NCBI GenBank assembly: GCA_029262735.1
Contig: JAJCYY010000001.1
Coordinates: 97,278 to 161,277, forward strand
Source: Chloroflexota bacterium
Lineage (GTDB): Bacteria; Chloroflexota; Dehalococcoidia; Lucifugimonadales; Lucifugimonadaceae
Direction of reading: 5' to 3'
DNA length: 64,000 bases
The stretch's first letter is position 1; each line of letters starts with the position of its first letter. Below are positions 11,437-20,309 of the stretch, piece by piece. A model generated the notes under the pieces. The model ran no database searches. It was not told the origin of the DNA and saw nothing but the letters and a program-made list of their open reading frames with translations. The translations under genes and the position numbers were made by a program.

Positions 11437-11855
11437 TCAACCCTCCACCACAACCACCACTGAAAAGAGGCACGGCGGGTGACCCGAATCAAGCGGAAGA
11501 ACACACTTCACACCGCACCACACAACAGTTCTCATCCCACCTGATCGGGCCACCCGCCCCGAAGGAAAAGTCCCTTCTGGCGCATCACTCTGCACCCAAA
11601 CACTGTCTACGCCCTACAACTAGCTGGGATCGTTCGTACAGTAACCAGACCGATAGCGGTCATTAGCCGATCAATCATCGCTTGCCGACTTCAACTATCC
11701 CCAGCCTGTATCAAGCAAGCTAACGCCAATGCCCGTGAAGTACACCACCCGTGTCTGGTCACAGTCCAACAACCATTAATTAATAACTCTTTACTATAGT
11801 AGAATATGTTACACTCTTAGTCAAGTTGTACTATTAGTGATACCATCGAACTGAA
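11437..11855. promoter_or_regulatory. AT-rich divergent control region with palindromes
   Basis: 419 bases between the divergent Cys-rich gene and the S24-like repressor; the right half is strikingly AT-rich compared with its surroundings. A perfect palindrome TACTATAGTA lies at 11792-11801 and a related imperfect one, GTACTATTAGTGATAC, at about 11828-11843. TAGAAT at 11800-11805 could be a -10 for the rightward gene, so the first palindrome would overlap the promoter. TTAATTAA (11776-11783) lies where a weak -35 would be. Operator function for the repressor is inferred. Confidence 0.5.
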
Positions 11856-12539
11856 ATGCCGGAAAGTTATCCAGTAAACGGCCAACGCGTCGCCGAAATC
11901 AGGGATCGCATCTACCCGCGGCTCTCGCAGGGTCGGCTTGGTGCGTCGCTTGACCCTCGCAGAACCACACCGTGGGTCCACAAGCTAGAGCATGACGATC
12001 TAAAAACGGTGTGGAAGGATGTCGCTGAGCAGATAGCGGCAATCCTTGGCGTGCCACTCGGAGAAATCTCACGAAAAGTTGGCCAGCCGATACGGTGGCT
12101 TGATGACGATGGAGAGACCGTGCACGATGCTGCCACGTCCACCTATTCACTGCCCGAGTCACTCGGTCTCAGGAAGGTCTCCCGATACCGGGGTCACGCA
12201 GGTCCTCATGGCACCTACCTGGGTGAAGACCTGTGGGACGCGGAGTCCTTTGCCGATGGTGAGCATGCGGCTGTAGTTGTTGAGGGTGATTGCATGGAGC
12301 CGGAGCTTCACCCTGGTGACGTGGTTCTGGTGGCGCGCCAGATAACGCCGGAGTCAGGTGACATCGTGGCATTCTCGTTAGACGACTCGCTGTTTTTCGC
12401 ATATTTCAGGAACAGGCGGGAGTCCACTCGCCTGGAAAACAACGACGGAGACCGCTCAATTGCGGACGTTGTGATGGAGGGCGTTGTCCTGGAGCGCAGA
12501 ACAAGCTATCGGTCTCGAAGAGTGTCCGCTTCCCGCTAA
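11856..12539 (+). CDS. S24/LexA-like repressor, catalytic residues replaced
   Basis: 227 residues. The C-terminal half (about residues 140-215) follows the S24 peptidase/CI repressor fold: VVVEGDCMEPELHPGDVVLV, ESGDIVAFSL and LENND. In self-cleaving relatives the first motif is GDSM with the nucleophile Ser, and a Lys follows in a V-K-R-type strand; here these positions read Cys and, by hand alignment, Ala (LFFAYFRN). The N-terminal half includes a helical region (KTVWKDVAEQIAAILGVPLGE) that may bind DNA but is not a standard HTH. Likely a repressor that does not self-cleave. Strand-divergent from the Cys-rich pair and next to palindromes. Confidence 0.7.
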   Translation: MPESYPVNGQRVAEIRDRIYPRLSQGRLGASLDPRRTTPWVHKLEHDDLKTVWKDVAEQIAAILGVPLGEISRKVGQPIRWLDDDGETVHDAATSTYSLPESLGLRKVSRYRGHAGPHGTYLGEDLWDAESFADGEHAAVVVEGDCMEPELHPGDVVLVARQITPESGDIVAFSLDDSLFFAYFRNRRESTRLENNDGDRSIADVVMEGVVLERRTSYRSRRVSASR

Positions 12540-12668
12540 CTCGGTCGTGCGCGGGGCGCAGGTGTTGGTGCGGATTAAGGCCTCTCGCGACCGTATTTGG
12601 AGAGCCACGATTCTGAATCGCGACTGCTATGATTTCGGCTCCACCACATGATTTAGACGGAGTCAGAG

Positions 12669-12989
12669 ATGTACGTTGTCAGACGCTGGTACAAGACAAA
12701 GCCGGGCGAGGCTCGGAGAGTTGCAACACTGGTTCACAAACAGGCAGCGGCCTATCACGACGCGGGCCAGCGTAGTGAGTTCAGGGTTTCCTATAACGGT
12801 GCCACACTGCCCGGCGAGCAGGATACTGTTTGCCTTGAGTGGACCGATGAACGGCTCGAGACCCCATCCCGCGAAGGTCACACCTTGCCGAAGGCTGCCC
12901 TTGAGCTGGGAGCCGAAGTGCGAAAATTGATAGAGAGCCAGCGGATTGAGTTTTTGGAGCTGCTGACACCGGTAAAGTTCATGGAGTAG
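12669..12989 (+). CDS. Small conserved-looking protein, possible dimeric alpha/beta barrel
   Basis: 106 residues, not recognised with confidence. The start MYVVRRWYKTKPGEARRVATLVH and the pattern strand-helix-strand-strand-helix resemble small dimeric alpha/beta-barrel (ABM/NIPSNAP-like) proteins. GGAGTCAGAG precedes the ATG. Flanked by intergenic gaps on both sides, so probably its own transcript. Function unknown. Confidence 0.55.
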   Translation: MYVVRRWYKTKPGEARRVATLVHKQAAAYHDAGQRSEFRVSYNGATLPGEQDTVCLEWTDERLETPSREGHTLPKAALELGAEVRKLIESQRIEFLELLTPVKFME

Positions 12990-13234
12990 CGTTCTGTTAG
13001 CAGTTATTCCCACCTCTGCGAGCCGAGGACGATGAGCAGATCAGCGGTATGCCCGTGGAAGTTCTGGCGGTTCGTTCCTTTTACCAATCGAACTCACTGG
13101 AGACACATCTCTGTACCCATCTTCGCTAAGACCTGAATCGGCGATGAGTCCGACGTTGCACCAGCGGTTCCGTGCAGGAGTAATATCCTGCCGATGCCCT
13201 CTCTAACCGCACGCCAAGTTGCATTCGCCAGCCC

Positions 13235-14713
13235 GTGAGCACAGTCGACGCTCAAGGCGATCAATCTCCGGTAATTCCCGATCCTCGCTACGCCGCCAAA
13301 TGGAAAGCATTTGGTGCGATAGGCATTTCTTTCTTCACCATGGTCATGAGCATGTCCATGGTATTCCTGGCTCTATCGGCCATATCGGACGACTTCGGCG
13401 TGACCCTGAGATCGGCGTCGTGGGTGGTCATCGCCCAGGCTCTTACCATCAGCGCGTTCATGATGCCGATGGGCCGGTTGGCAGACATCATTGGACGCAA
13501 GAGGGTTCATCTCATCGGCCTCGCGTTGTTCGCAGGAGGCGCGATATTCACGGCCCTGGCCCCGACATTTGGCATCCTGATCTTTGCTCGGATTGTGATG
13601 GCCATCGGAAACTCAATGGGTCAGTCGGTCGGCACGGCCATGGTGATTTCGGTCTTTCCACCAGAAGAACGCGGCAAGGCCATTGGCAGCCAGACGACAG
13701 CAGTGGCCATAGGCGGAGCTGTCGGCCCGGCCCTCGCGGGACCGTTGATTCAGTGGTTTGGCTGGGAATCGCTTTTCTGGATTCTGATCCCACCGATAGC
13801 GATTGCGTTTGTCGCCGGATACTTCATTCTCGATGAGAAAATTGTCAGCCAGCAGGGTCGAGGACGCGGCTCGAAGTTTGACTGGCCGGGTGCGTTTCTA
13901 TCCGGCGCCCTGATCATCCTTGTGATCGTTCTTATCAGTAATCCGTTCGCTATCAGCTGGACCTCGCCTCTAATGCTTGGGCTTGGAGCGCTGGTTGTTG
14001 CAATCTTCGCAAGTTTCGTCAGCTGGGAACTGAGAATTCCTGACCCGATGCTGCAACTGCGGATGTTTCGCAATTCGGTTTTCAGCATGGCAATCACGAC
14101 GCGGCTTATGGGTTTCATGGGAACCACAGCGGTGCGAATTCTGATGCCGATCTACCTGATCAGCCTGAGAGGTCTCAGCGAAGGCTCTGCAGGAGCGATT
14201 CTTTTTCTTGCCTCCTTCGGTATGGCGTCCGGAGCGCAGGCGTCAGGCAGACTGGGAGATCGCTTTGCAGAGCGACCGTTCACAATATTCGGATTCGTCC
14301 TGCTGATCGGTAGCTCAATCACCTTCGCCATGACGACCGACGAAACACCCCTTGGGCTTGTGATCGCGGCTCTGGCTGTAAATGGCCTGGCTATGGGTAT
14401 CTGGAACGTGCCGAACAACAGCACGATCATGGGATCTGTCTCAAGGTCACAGTTCGGTGTGGTGGGTGCCTTCACCAACCTGACACGCAACCTTGGAAAC
14501 GTCTTTGGACAGACCGTTGCAGCCGCCGTCGTGGTTGGCGTGATGACCTCTCGCGGATTCGATATCCCGTTGAGCGAAATAGAGAGCACTGAAGGCGCCG
14601 GGAGCGCGTTCCTGGACGGTTGGCGCATCGCCTACCTGCTGGTAACCGGATTTACCGCGTTTGGATTGCTCCTGGCGATCTTCACGCGTCCAAAAAAAAC
14701 ACAAGCAGAGTGA
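13235..14713 (+). CDS. MFS drug/solute exporter, DHA2-like
   Basis: 492 residues, the length of 14-helix major facilitator proteins (EmrB/QacA type). Hydrophobic segments run through the whole sequence. The motif-A loop between helices 2 and 3 is visible (GRLADIIGRKRVHLIGL), as is the motif-C-like helix 5 region (AVAIGGAVGPALAGPLIQWFGW) typical of exporters. The start is GTG at 13235. Probably expels a toxic or signalling compound by proton antiport from the inner membrane; the substrate is not predictable. The C-terminus ends in a Lys-rich cytoplasmic tail. Confidence 0.9.
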   Translation: MSTVDAQGDQSPVIPDPRYAAKWKAFGAIGISFFTMVMSMSMVFLALSAISDDFGVTLRSASWVVIAQALTISAFMMPMGRLADIIGRKRVHLIGLALFAGGAIFTALAPTFGILIFARIVMAIGNSMGQSVGTAMVISVFPPEERGKAIGSQTTAVAIGGAVGPALAGPLIQWFGWESLFWILIPPIAIAFVAGYFILDEKIVSQQGRGRGSKFDWPGAFLSGALIILVIVLISNPFAISWTSPLMLGLGALVVAIFASFVSWELRIPDPMLQLRMFRNSVFSMAITTRLMGFMGTTAVRILMPIYLISLRGLSEGSAGAILFLASFGMASGAQASGRLGDRFAERPFTIFGFVLLIGSSITFAMTTDETPLGLVIAALAVNGLAMGIWNVPNNSTIMGSVSRSQFGVVGAFTNLTRNLGNVFGQTVAAAVVVGVMTSRGFDIPLSEIESTEGAGSAFLDGWRIAYLLVTGFTAFGLLLAIFTRPKKTQAE

Positions 14714-14724
14714 CTGGTTACCGG

Positions 14725-15474
14725 CTACGGTTTTTCGAAGAAGGTCTCTGCGTCGTCTTCAGGATAGAAACCGAGAGTCTCGTTCGTTTCGCGCATATCG
14801 AAGATCCGCCGCCCGTTGTTGCTGATCACGTATGCCAGAGTGAAATCCCTATCGACCTCAAGCGCTTTCTTGAACGCAGTCACAAGGTCGCGTCGGCTCA
14901 AAAACATCGCTCGATTGTAGTCCTCTGACGGCTTACCAACCGAGCGCAACGGCGAGTCTTCATCCCCGATCGCGCCGATCCGCATCGCAACAAACTGGAC
15001 TCCGTGGTGCCGAGCAAAGAGGCGGCCATATATCTCGCCTGTCGCCTTTGAAGCTCCGTATATCGAACTCGGATTGAAGTAGTCGTTGAGGCGCAGCATC
15101 ACCCGCTTTGACATGTCGAGAATCTCAGGTGATGCACCCATCGTCTCCCCATGCTGGGTGTGATTTGTACTCGCGAATACAACTTTCCTGACTCCGGCGC
15201 GCCTCGATTCTTCGAGGACGTTAAAGGTTCCGATAATGTTGTTTTTCAGCATGCTCTCCCAGCTGCCTGCAGGACTCGGATCACCAGCGAGATGGATCAC
15301 CGCATCAAGACCGGAGAAAGCGCCGTTCATGGCATCAGCGTCTGAGATGTCCACAACCGTCGAATCGAACTGCTGACCGGTTAGCGTGAAGGAGTTGATC
15401 TGGTGCGCAACGCTTAGTCCCGCTCGGAGATATCCACCAATCCGTCCCTCTGCGCCTGTTATTCCGATCTTCAT
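14725..15474 (-). CDS. NAD(P)-dependent epimerase/dehydratase (extended SDR)
   Basis: 249 residues. The Rossmann motif GAEGRIGG is at the N-terminus, the conserved HLAGDPSP segment at about residue 60, and the catalytic YGASK at about residue 140. Size and sequence style resemble uronate dehydrogenase-like members, which oxidise hexuronic acids; this is a suggestion only. The ATG at 15474 has GGAGAC upstream; a longer frame starting at 15531 lacks support. Divergent from a second epimerase-like gene 79 bases away, and convergent with the MFS exporter. Confidence 0.85.
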   Translation of the reverse strand: MKIGITGAEGRIGGYLRAGLSVAHQINSFTLTGQQFDSTVVDISDADAMNGAFSGLDAVIHLAGDPSPAGSWESMLKNNIIGTFNVLEESRRAGVRKVVFASTNHTQHGETMGASPEILDMSKRVMLRLNDYFNPSSIYGASKATGEIYGRLFARHHGVQFVAMRIGAIGDEDSPLRSVGKPSEDYNRAMFLSRRDLVTAFKKALEVDRDFTLAYVISNNGRRIFDMRETNETLGFYPEDDAETFFEKP

Positions 15475-15553
15475 GCGATGTCTCCTATCATGTTCCGAGC
15501 CAATCGATTGCGGACTGAGCTCACATTGCAATCGAGATGTGAAAGGTTAGCGG

Positions 15554-16366
15554 ATGGCACGGCGTAAAGTGCTCGTCACGGGCGCAAGCGGCCAGGTCGG
15601 TTATCTGGTCTTCTCAAGGCTGATGTCACAGCCTGATCTCTATGACGTGTACGGAGTCGATAAAGAGCTGCGCCCTTCCGATCGGGTACCCGGGTCCTGG
15701 GAGCTCGAACTGCCGGACGATCGTTTCAAAGTGTGCAATCTCGCCGACTACGACGAAGTTGCCAGCGCCGTGTCGGGAATGGACGTCGTAGCTCACATGG
15801 GTGCCGACCCGGAGGGCCAGGAATGGGACTCTGTTCTCAACAACAACATCATCGGAACTTACAACGTCTATGAGGCCAGCTGGCAGGCAGGCGTGAAACG
15901 CATAGTCGGGGCGAGCAGCATCATGGTTTCGGAAGGACATCGGGAGCAAGAGCCATATAAAGCGATGATGGAGAGAAGGCCCGAAGAGATCGCTAGCGAG
16001 TTCGAAACGATCTCTCCGGCCGTTCCCGCCGAGCCCCGGGGAATCTACGCGGCTTCCAAAGTTTGGCTCGAATCGCTCGCCAGGATTTACTCGAACCGGC
16101 ATGGCATGTCCTGTCTGTGCATTCGGATCGGCCAGGTTGAGAGGGATCGGCCAAGACCACCCCTGGGCGCTGACATATTTGTGAGCCAACGGGACATTAC
16201 GCAGATATGGGAAAAGGCGATCAGTGCGCCGGAACATGTGCGCTTCGGCATCTTCTACGGCATGTCTGACAACCGGTACAGGTGGACAGATATTGATAGC
16301 GCTCGAGAGGTACTCGGGTTCGTTCCAAAAGATCGTGCCGAAGACCGGCACAACTACGACTGCTAG
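15554..16366 (+). CDS. NAD-dependent epimerase/dehydratase family protein
   Basis: 270 residues of the extended SDR family: GASGQVG nucleotide loop at residues 10-16, the conserved HMGADPEG segment, NNIIGTYNVYEA, and the catalytic YAASK near residue 175. It is a diverged relative of the gene at 14725 on the other strand, so the pair may act on related sugar acids. ATG start with AAAGG nearby. The HAD dehalogenase gene follows after 26 bases, and an APH-like kinase after that, suggesting one transcript through 17991. Confidence 0.85.
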   Translation: MARRKVLVTGASGQVGYLVFSRLMSQPDLYDVYGVDKELRPSDRVPGSWELELPDDRFKVCNLADYDEVASAVSGMDVVAHMGADPEGQEWDSVLNNNIIGTYNVYEASWQAGVKRIVGASSIMVSEGHREQEPYKAMMERRPEEIASEFETISPAVPAEPRGIYAASKVWLESLARIYSNRHGMSCLCIRIGQVERDRPRPPLGADIFVSQRDITQIWEKAISAPEHVRFGIFYGMSDNRYRWTDIDSAREVLGFVPKDRAEDRHNYDC

Positions 16367-16392
16367 CCGCGGTAAGTCAGGAAGGCGTCTCC

Positions 16393-17064
16393 ATGCCCCG
16401 CACAATCGTCTTTGATGTAAACGAAACCTTGCTCGACCTGCGGGCTCTTGATCCGTTGTTCGAAAAGCACTTCGGTGATGCGTCAATACGGTCGGAGTGG
16501 TTCACACAGGTGTTACTGACCTCGATGACTGCCACGCTTACTGATGGCTATGCTGATTTCGCCAGCGTGGCGACGGCGGCCTTAGGCATGGTCGCGGAAC
16601 GGCGCGGGCTGACAGTTTCCGATGGGCAGAGAACTGAAATCTTGCAGGGGCTGAGGTCGCTTCCGGCCCATCCCGAGGCACCAGTCGCACTGAACACTTT
16701 GAAATCGAACGGCTATCGAGTGGTGACGCTGACCAACTCACCTCCTGCCGTTGTCGAGGCTCAGATCGCGAACTCTGGACTTGCCGAGTATTTCGACGAA
16801 GTTCTATCCGTCGATTCAGTTCGCAAGTTCAAGCCAGCCCTCGCCGTTTATGAGATGGCAGCCCGTGTACTTGATGAGCAACCGAAGGACCTGTGGCTGA
16901 TCGCAGCACACAACTGGGACACAACCGGAGCGCTGGCTGCCGGCTGGAAGGCCGCTTTCGTCGCTCGGCCCGGCATGGTCACCGGAACCCTGGACAGGGA
17001 GCCAACGGTGAGGGCCGTTGATCTCGAGGATGCCGCCAACAAGATCATCGAACTTGAACGCTGA
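16393..17064 (+). CDS. Haloacid dehalogenase, type II-like HAD hydrolase
   Basis: 223 residues. The HAD nucleophile motif VFDVNETLLD at the N-terminus, the Ser/Thr motif TLTNSPP (about residue 115), the motif III Lys in VRKFKPALAVY (about residue 143) and a motif IV region (LIAAHNWDTTGALAAGWK) match the L-2-haloacid dehalogenase group. That group hydrolyses short 2-haloacids; phosphatase activity is possible instead. SD AGGAAGG before the ATG. It sits between the epimerase (26-base gap) and the APH-like kinase (12-base gap), most likely in one operon. Confidence 0.88.
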   Translation: MPRTIVFDVNETLLDLRALDPLFEKHFGDASIRSEWFTQVLLTSMTATLTDGYADFASVATAALGMVAERRGLTVSDGQRTEILQGLRSLPAHPEAPVALNTLKSNGYRVVTLTNSPPAVVEAQIANSGLAEYFDEVLSVDSVRKFKPALAVYEMAARVLDEQPKDLWLIAAHNWDTTGALAAGWKAAFVARPGMVTGTLDREPTVRAVDLEDAANKIIELER

Positions 17065-17076
17065 GAGTTATCCGCC

Positions 17077-17991
17077 GTGAGCAACCGATCCCCGCAAGAC
17101 GTACACGAACAACTTCGATCATTTGCCACGGAGACTCTTGGGTCTGACCTCAAAATCACTGACAGATCGCGGAAGTTTGGACGCCGGTCGATCACGTGGA
17201 GGCTAACTGCAAAAGGCAGAGCCGCTTACTACCTGAAGAAGCACGAAGTCCGTCGCCACTATGAAGCAGAGGAAATTGCCTACAGGACGTGGGTTCCGGA
17301 GCTGGAAAGATCAGGAAAATGGCACTCTCCCGAGCTTGTTGCAAGCTCATCTGAACTGGGTGCCTTGATATTGACCGAAGCTCCGGGTGAGGTCCTTGAT
17401 GATTCTGAGATCGGTCTTGACGATCGGTTGGAGATGCATCGAATCGCCGGTTGGCTCGCTGCCCAGATTCACAGCCTTGACGTTGATGCCAGCGAAGCCG
17501 GTCCGCCAAGGCTGTATGCACAGAAGATGCTTGGAGACCACATCGAACTCGCGTCTTCGTATTTCGAGTTGGAGACCTTACAGTGGCTTGAGAAAGTAGC
17601 GGCGATCGATAACCTGTTCGACAGTCTCGAAGTCGTCCCAACCCATTCAGACTACTCGCCGCGGAACTGGCTCATTCACCGACGCGATGGCGTTATTTCA
17701 CTCGGAATTATCGATTGGGAGCGGGCGAGACCCGGCTACTGGCTGGAAGATGCGCAGCGCATGGCATTCGATCATTGGTCGGAGAACCCTCAGCTAAGAA
17801 CGGCGTACTTTGATGGGTACGGTCGTGTACCGAATCCTGTTGAAGAACGCCAGCTGAAGCTGATCTGCCTGGCCAACGCAATCGGAACCGTTTCATGGGC
17901 AACCGAGCATGGCGACACAGCATTTGCGCAGTTCGGCCGCCGCACTCTGATGCTACTGAAACATAGCCTATCGAATCTCGTTGACATTTAG
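17077..17991 (+). CDS. Aminoglycoside phosphotransferase (APH)-fold kinase
   Basis: 304 residues. The kinase-like Brenner motif HSDYSPRNWLI (catalytic Asp in HxDxxxxN form) and the metal motif GIIDWERARPGYWLEDAQRM, with the Asp of the DFG equivalent, lie in the C-terminal half (about residues 190-230). An N-lobe Lys occurs in AAYYLKKH. GTG start 12 bases after the dehalogenase, same strand. The family phosphorylates antibiotics, choline, homoserine or sugars; the substrate here is unknown. Confidence 0.85.
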   Translation: MSNRSPQDVHEQLRSFATETLGSDLKITDRSRKFGRRSITWRLTAKGRAAYYLKKHEVRRHYEAEEIAYRTWVPELERSGKWHSPELVASSSELGALILTEAPGEVLDDSEIGLDDRLEMHRIAGWLAAQIHSLDVDASEAGPPRLYAQKMLGDHIELASSYFELETLQWLEKVAAIDNLFDSLEVVPTHSDYSPRNWLIHRRDGVISLGIIDWERARPGYWLEDAQRMAFDHWSENPQLRTAYFDGYGRVPNPVEERQLKLICLANAIGTVSWATEHGDTAFAQFGRRTLMLLKHSLSNLVDI

Positions 17992-18029
17992 CGATTTTAT
18001 CGCATCCAAACCTGAGACACCTGCGATAG

Positions 18030-18374
18030 TCACTCCTTCTTACTTGAATCGAGTCCCCTCGCAATAGCATCGAGCAACGCGGACATTCCTTCGGGGAACT
18101 CTGATGAAGTTGGGCGCATCAGGCCCATGATGTCGGCAATCACGCGCAGAGCCGACACCCTGGAGGACTCAGAACCCTCTCCCGTAGCAATCCGCCAGAG
18201 CTCGCTCTTCACATCAACGCTAGACGGAACGAAATCGTCGGGGTAGGTTCGGGCCGGTGCTGGCTCGTCATGAACTTCGATGTCGATTTCGGTCGATCCA
18301 CTGTTCGTACCGTTCGCCACCAAAGTGGACCTATCGTCGGCTACCGAAGCGTTGTTGTTCAGGTCTTTGGTCAA
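18030..18374 (-). CDS. Small protein with a terminase-small-subunit-like C-terminal region
   Basis: 114 residues. The N-terminal two thirds is acidic and probably disordered. The C-terminal part, VKSELWRIATGEGSESSRVS and ALRVIADIMGLMRPT (about residues 55-92), resembles the oligomerisation/C-terminal region of phage small terminase subunits, where a helix like ARVSALELLGKHLG is common. The start is TTG and no strong SD is visible. It lies alone, 23 kb from the large terminase. The similarity is weak and may be chance, so a terS assignment is only a possibility. Confidence 0.4.
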   Translation of the reverse strand: MTKDLNNNASVADDRSTLVANGTNSGSTEIDIEVHDEPAPARTYPDDFVPSSVDVKSELWRIATGEGSESSRVSALRVIADIMGLMRPTSSEFPEGMSALLDAIARGLDSSKKE

Positions 18375-18642
18375 TAAACTGGCTCGCTGGCGAACATGGG
18401 ATGAGCCGCTCTAAGCACTAAGGGCATCCGCGTTTTTAGAGCAAATCTGATTACTCGTCGACCTGATTGTTGGTGCGAACGGAACTGAACCGCCAGTGAA
18501 ATTCACCGGACCTCTGATAGCTCGAAACGCCAGTATCAGGAGAGTCGGTATTGATGCTCGTCTTGAACGGCCGTATGTTCAACCCTGAACTGTCATCCGT
18601 AACCTCGATTCGTTAGATGATCCGCAGAACAGGGAGTTCGAT

Positions 18643-19392
18643 ATGAGCCAGAGCAATCTTCCGCTGTCAGGGCTATCCGCCCTCGTGACCGGAGGCGGCC
18701 GAGGCATCGGTAAGGCAATCGCCCTGGCGTTTGCCGAGGCCGGTGCTGACGTCTGTATAGTTGCCAGAACCTCCGCTGAGATTGATTCTGTAGCCGCAGA
18801 GATAGCCGGGCTGAACCGGCGATCCGTGGCGATATCCGCAGACGTGACCGATCGTTCATCTGTCGAACGAGCAGTCGAGGCTTACACCGGTGTCTTCTCA
18901 CGCCTCGACATCCTGGTCAACAACGCCGGTGGCGCCACATCTCGTTCCGGGATCATGGAATCAAGCGTCGATGATTGGACACAGGCAGTCAGGCTGAACG
19001 TCGATGGGGTTTACCTGGTGACGCGTCACTTCGTGCCGATCATGATCGATAGCGGAGGCGGGAAGATCATCAATGTTGGCTCGGGAATGGGTCACCGTGC
19101 GGGTGACTCCAACTCTTCTTACCGCGTTGGGAAGGCTGGTGCGTGGATGCTTACGCAATGTATGGCTGAGGAACTCTGGGTTCACGGAATCGAGGTGAAC
19201 GAACTTGTACCGGGACCGGTGGCGACAGATGCCACGAAGAGCTTTATGGAAGTGGGTGGACCTCCTCCATTCGCCGCAAGTGAGCGGGTCAAGGCACCGG
19301 AGGAGGTGGCCCCTCTGGCGCTCTGGCTGGCGACGCAACAAAGCGGCGGCCCCACAGGACAGTCGTTCAGTCTCGCCAGACGCCCCCTGTAA
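18643..19392 (+). CDS. Short-chain dehydrogenase/reductase
   Basis: 249 residues, classical SDR. TGGGRGIGKA nucleotide motif (residues about 15-24), NNAGG (about 91), the catalytic Ser in INVGSGMGH and the YRVGK catalytic Tyr-Lys (about 160), and a VPGPVATDA cofactor-closing motif. An oxidoreductase of the 3-oxoacyl-ACP reductase-like group; the substrate is unknown. ATG with GGAG upstream. It ends just before the promoter/operator of the DUF899 gene. Confidence 0.92.
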   Translation: MSQSNLPLSGLSALVTGGGRGIGKAIALAFAEAGADVCIVARTSAEIDSVAAEIAGLNRRSVAISADVTDRSSVERAVEAYTGVFSRLDILVNNAGGATSRSGIMESSVDDWTQAVRLNVDGVYLVTRHFVPIMIDSGGGKIINVGSGMGHRAGDSNSSYRVGKAGAWMLTQCMAEELWVHGIEVNELVPGPVATDATKSFMEVGGPPPFAASERVKAPEEVAPLALWLATQQSGGPTGQSFSLARRPL

Positions 19393-19434
19393 TTGAACCG
19401 AACCGTGAGAGCGGTATACCAGTAAAGCAATAGT

Positions 19435-19456
19435 TAACCGAACGGTTATGTATAAT
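19435..19456 (+). promoter_or_regulatory. -10 box with overlapping palindromic operator
   Basis: TATAAT at 19451-19456 is preceded immediately by the perfect inverted repeat TAACCG-AA-CGGTTA (19435-19448). The repeat fills the -35 to -10 spacer, where a TetR/MarR-type repressor would block polymerase. It lies 48 bases before the DUF899 gene with its strong SD (AGGAGG). The cognate regulator is not evident in the window. Confidence 0.6.
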
Positions 19457-19503
19457 GCCCCTGCTACTGCTAGACATACTGGCAAAAATAAGGAGGCGCC
19501 ATC

Positions 19504-20208
19504 ATGGTTGATATCGGGTATCCGAACGAAAGTGACAGCTATCGTGCAGCGAGAGACGAGTTGCTAAAAAGCGAGATCGCGCTTCGAGCTCAGGTCGAGG
19601 AAGTGGCAATGCGACGACGCAGCCTTCCTCCGGGTGGAGAGCTTAAAGAAGACTACATTTTCGACCGACTGGTCAACGGTTCAGTACAGCAGATTCGCTT
19701 CTCTGAGTTGCTGCCACCGGGCAAGAGCACTCTGTTTATCTACAGCTTCATGTACGCGCCGGAAATGGACGCTGCGTGCCCCATGTGCACCTCGTTCCTG
19801 GATGGCTTGAACGGTCAAATCGTGCACCTTGACCAGCGCATTGGAGTTGCGGTCGTTGCCAGGAATCCGATCGAAAAGATCCAGGCACACGCAGAATCAA
19901 GAGGCTGGGACCGCCTCCAGCTGCTCTCATCTGCAAACAACAGTTACAACACCGACTACTACGGCGAGGTCGATGGCAATCAACAGACGATGATCAACGT
20001 ATTCAAGCGTGACGAGTCGGCCGCATCCGGCTTCAGCCACTTCTGGGGAAGCGAGATGGCATTCGCACCTGCCGAAGAGGGACAGAATATGCGGCACGTG
20101 GACATGATGTGGCCGCTGTGGAACGTTCTCGATGTGACTCCCGAGGGGCGGGGCGACTGGTATCCGGCACTGTCATATACACAGCCGATCATGTTCAACG
20201 GGCATTAG
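19504..20208 (+). CDS. DUF899 thioredoxin-like family protein
   Basis: 234 residues. The order of segments (N-terminal helix SYRAARDELLKSEIALR, LPPGGELKEDYIF, then FIYSFMYAPEMDAACPMCTSFLDGL and VVARNPIEKI) is that of the DUF899 family, a thioredoxin-fold group with a conserved CPMC-type pair. Enzymatic activity is not established for the family. AGGAGG lies seven bases before the ATG, and a promoter with an operator is just upstream, so it is likely well expressed and repressible. Confidence 0.85.
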   Translation: MVDIGYPNESDSYRAARDELLKSEIALRAQVEEVAMRRRSLPPGGELKEDYIFDRLVNGSVQQIRFSELLPPGKSTLFIYSFMYAPEMDAACPMCTSFLDGLNGQIVHLDQRIGVAVVARNPIEKIQAHAESRGWDRLQLLSSANNSYNTDYYGEVDGNQQTMINVFKRDESAASGFSHFWGSEMAFAPAEEGQNMRHVDMMWPLWNVLDVTPEGRGDWYPALSYTQPIMFNGH

Positions 20209-20309
20209 ATCTCGGCGGGTTTCTGACTCGTGTGGTGGCTGGATCTTCTCAATCGGAGCAGCGGTACAATCGTTCCTTCGCTAAAAAATGCTGTCATTGA
20301 GGAGCCTGC

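Noticed and set aside
18030..18374. Firm assignment of the 114-residue protein as a small terminase subunit.
   Set aside because: Resemblance is confined to one helix and its position is far from terL; kept only as a low-confidence note.
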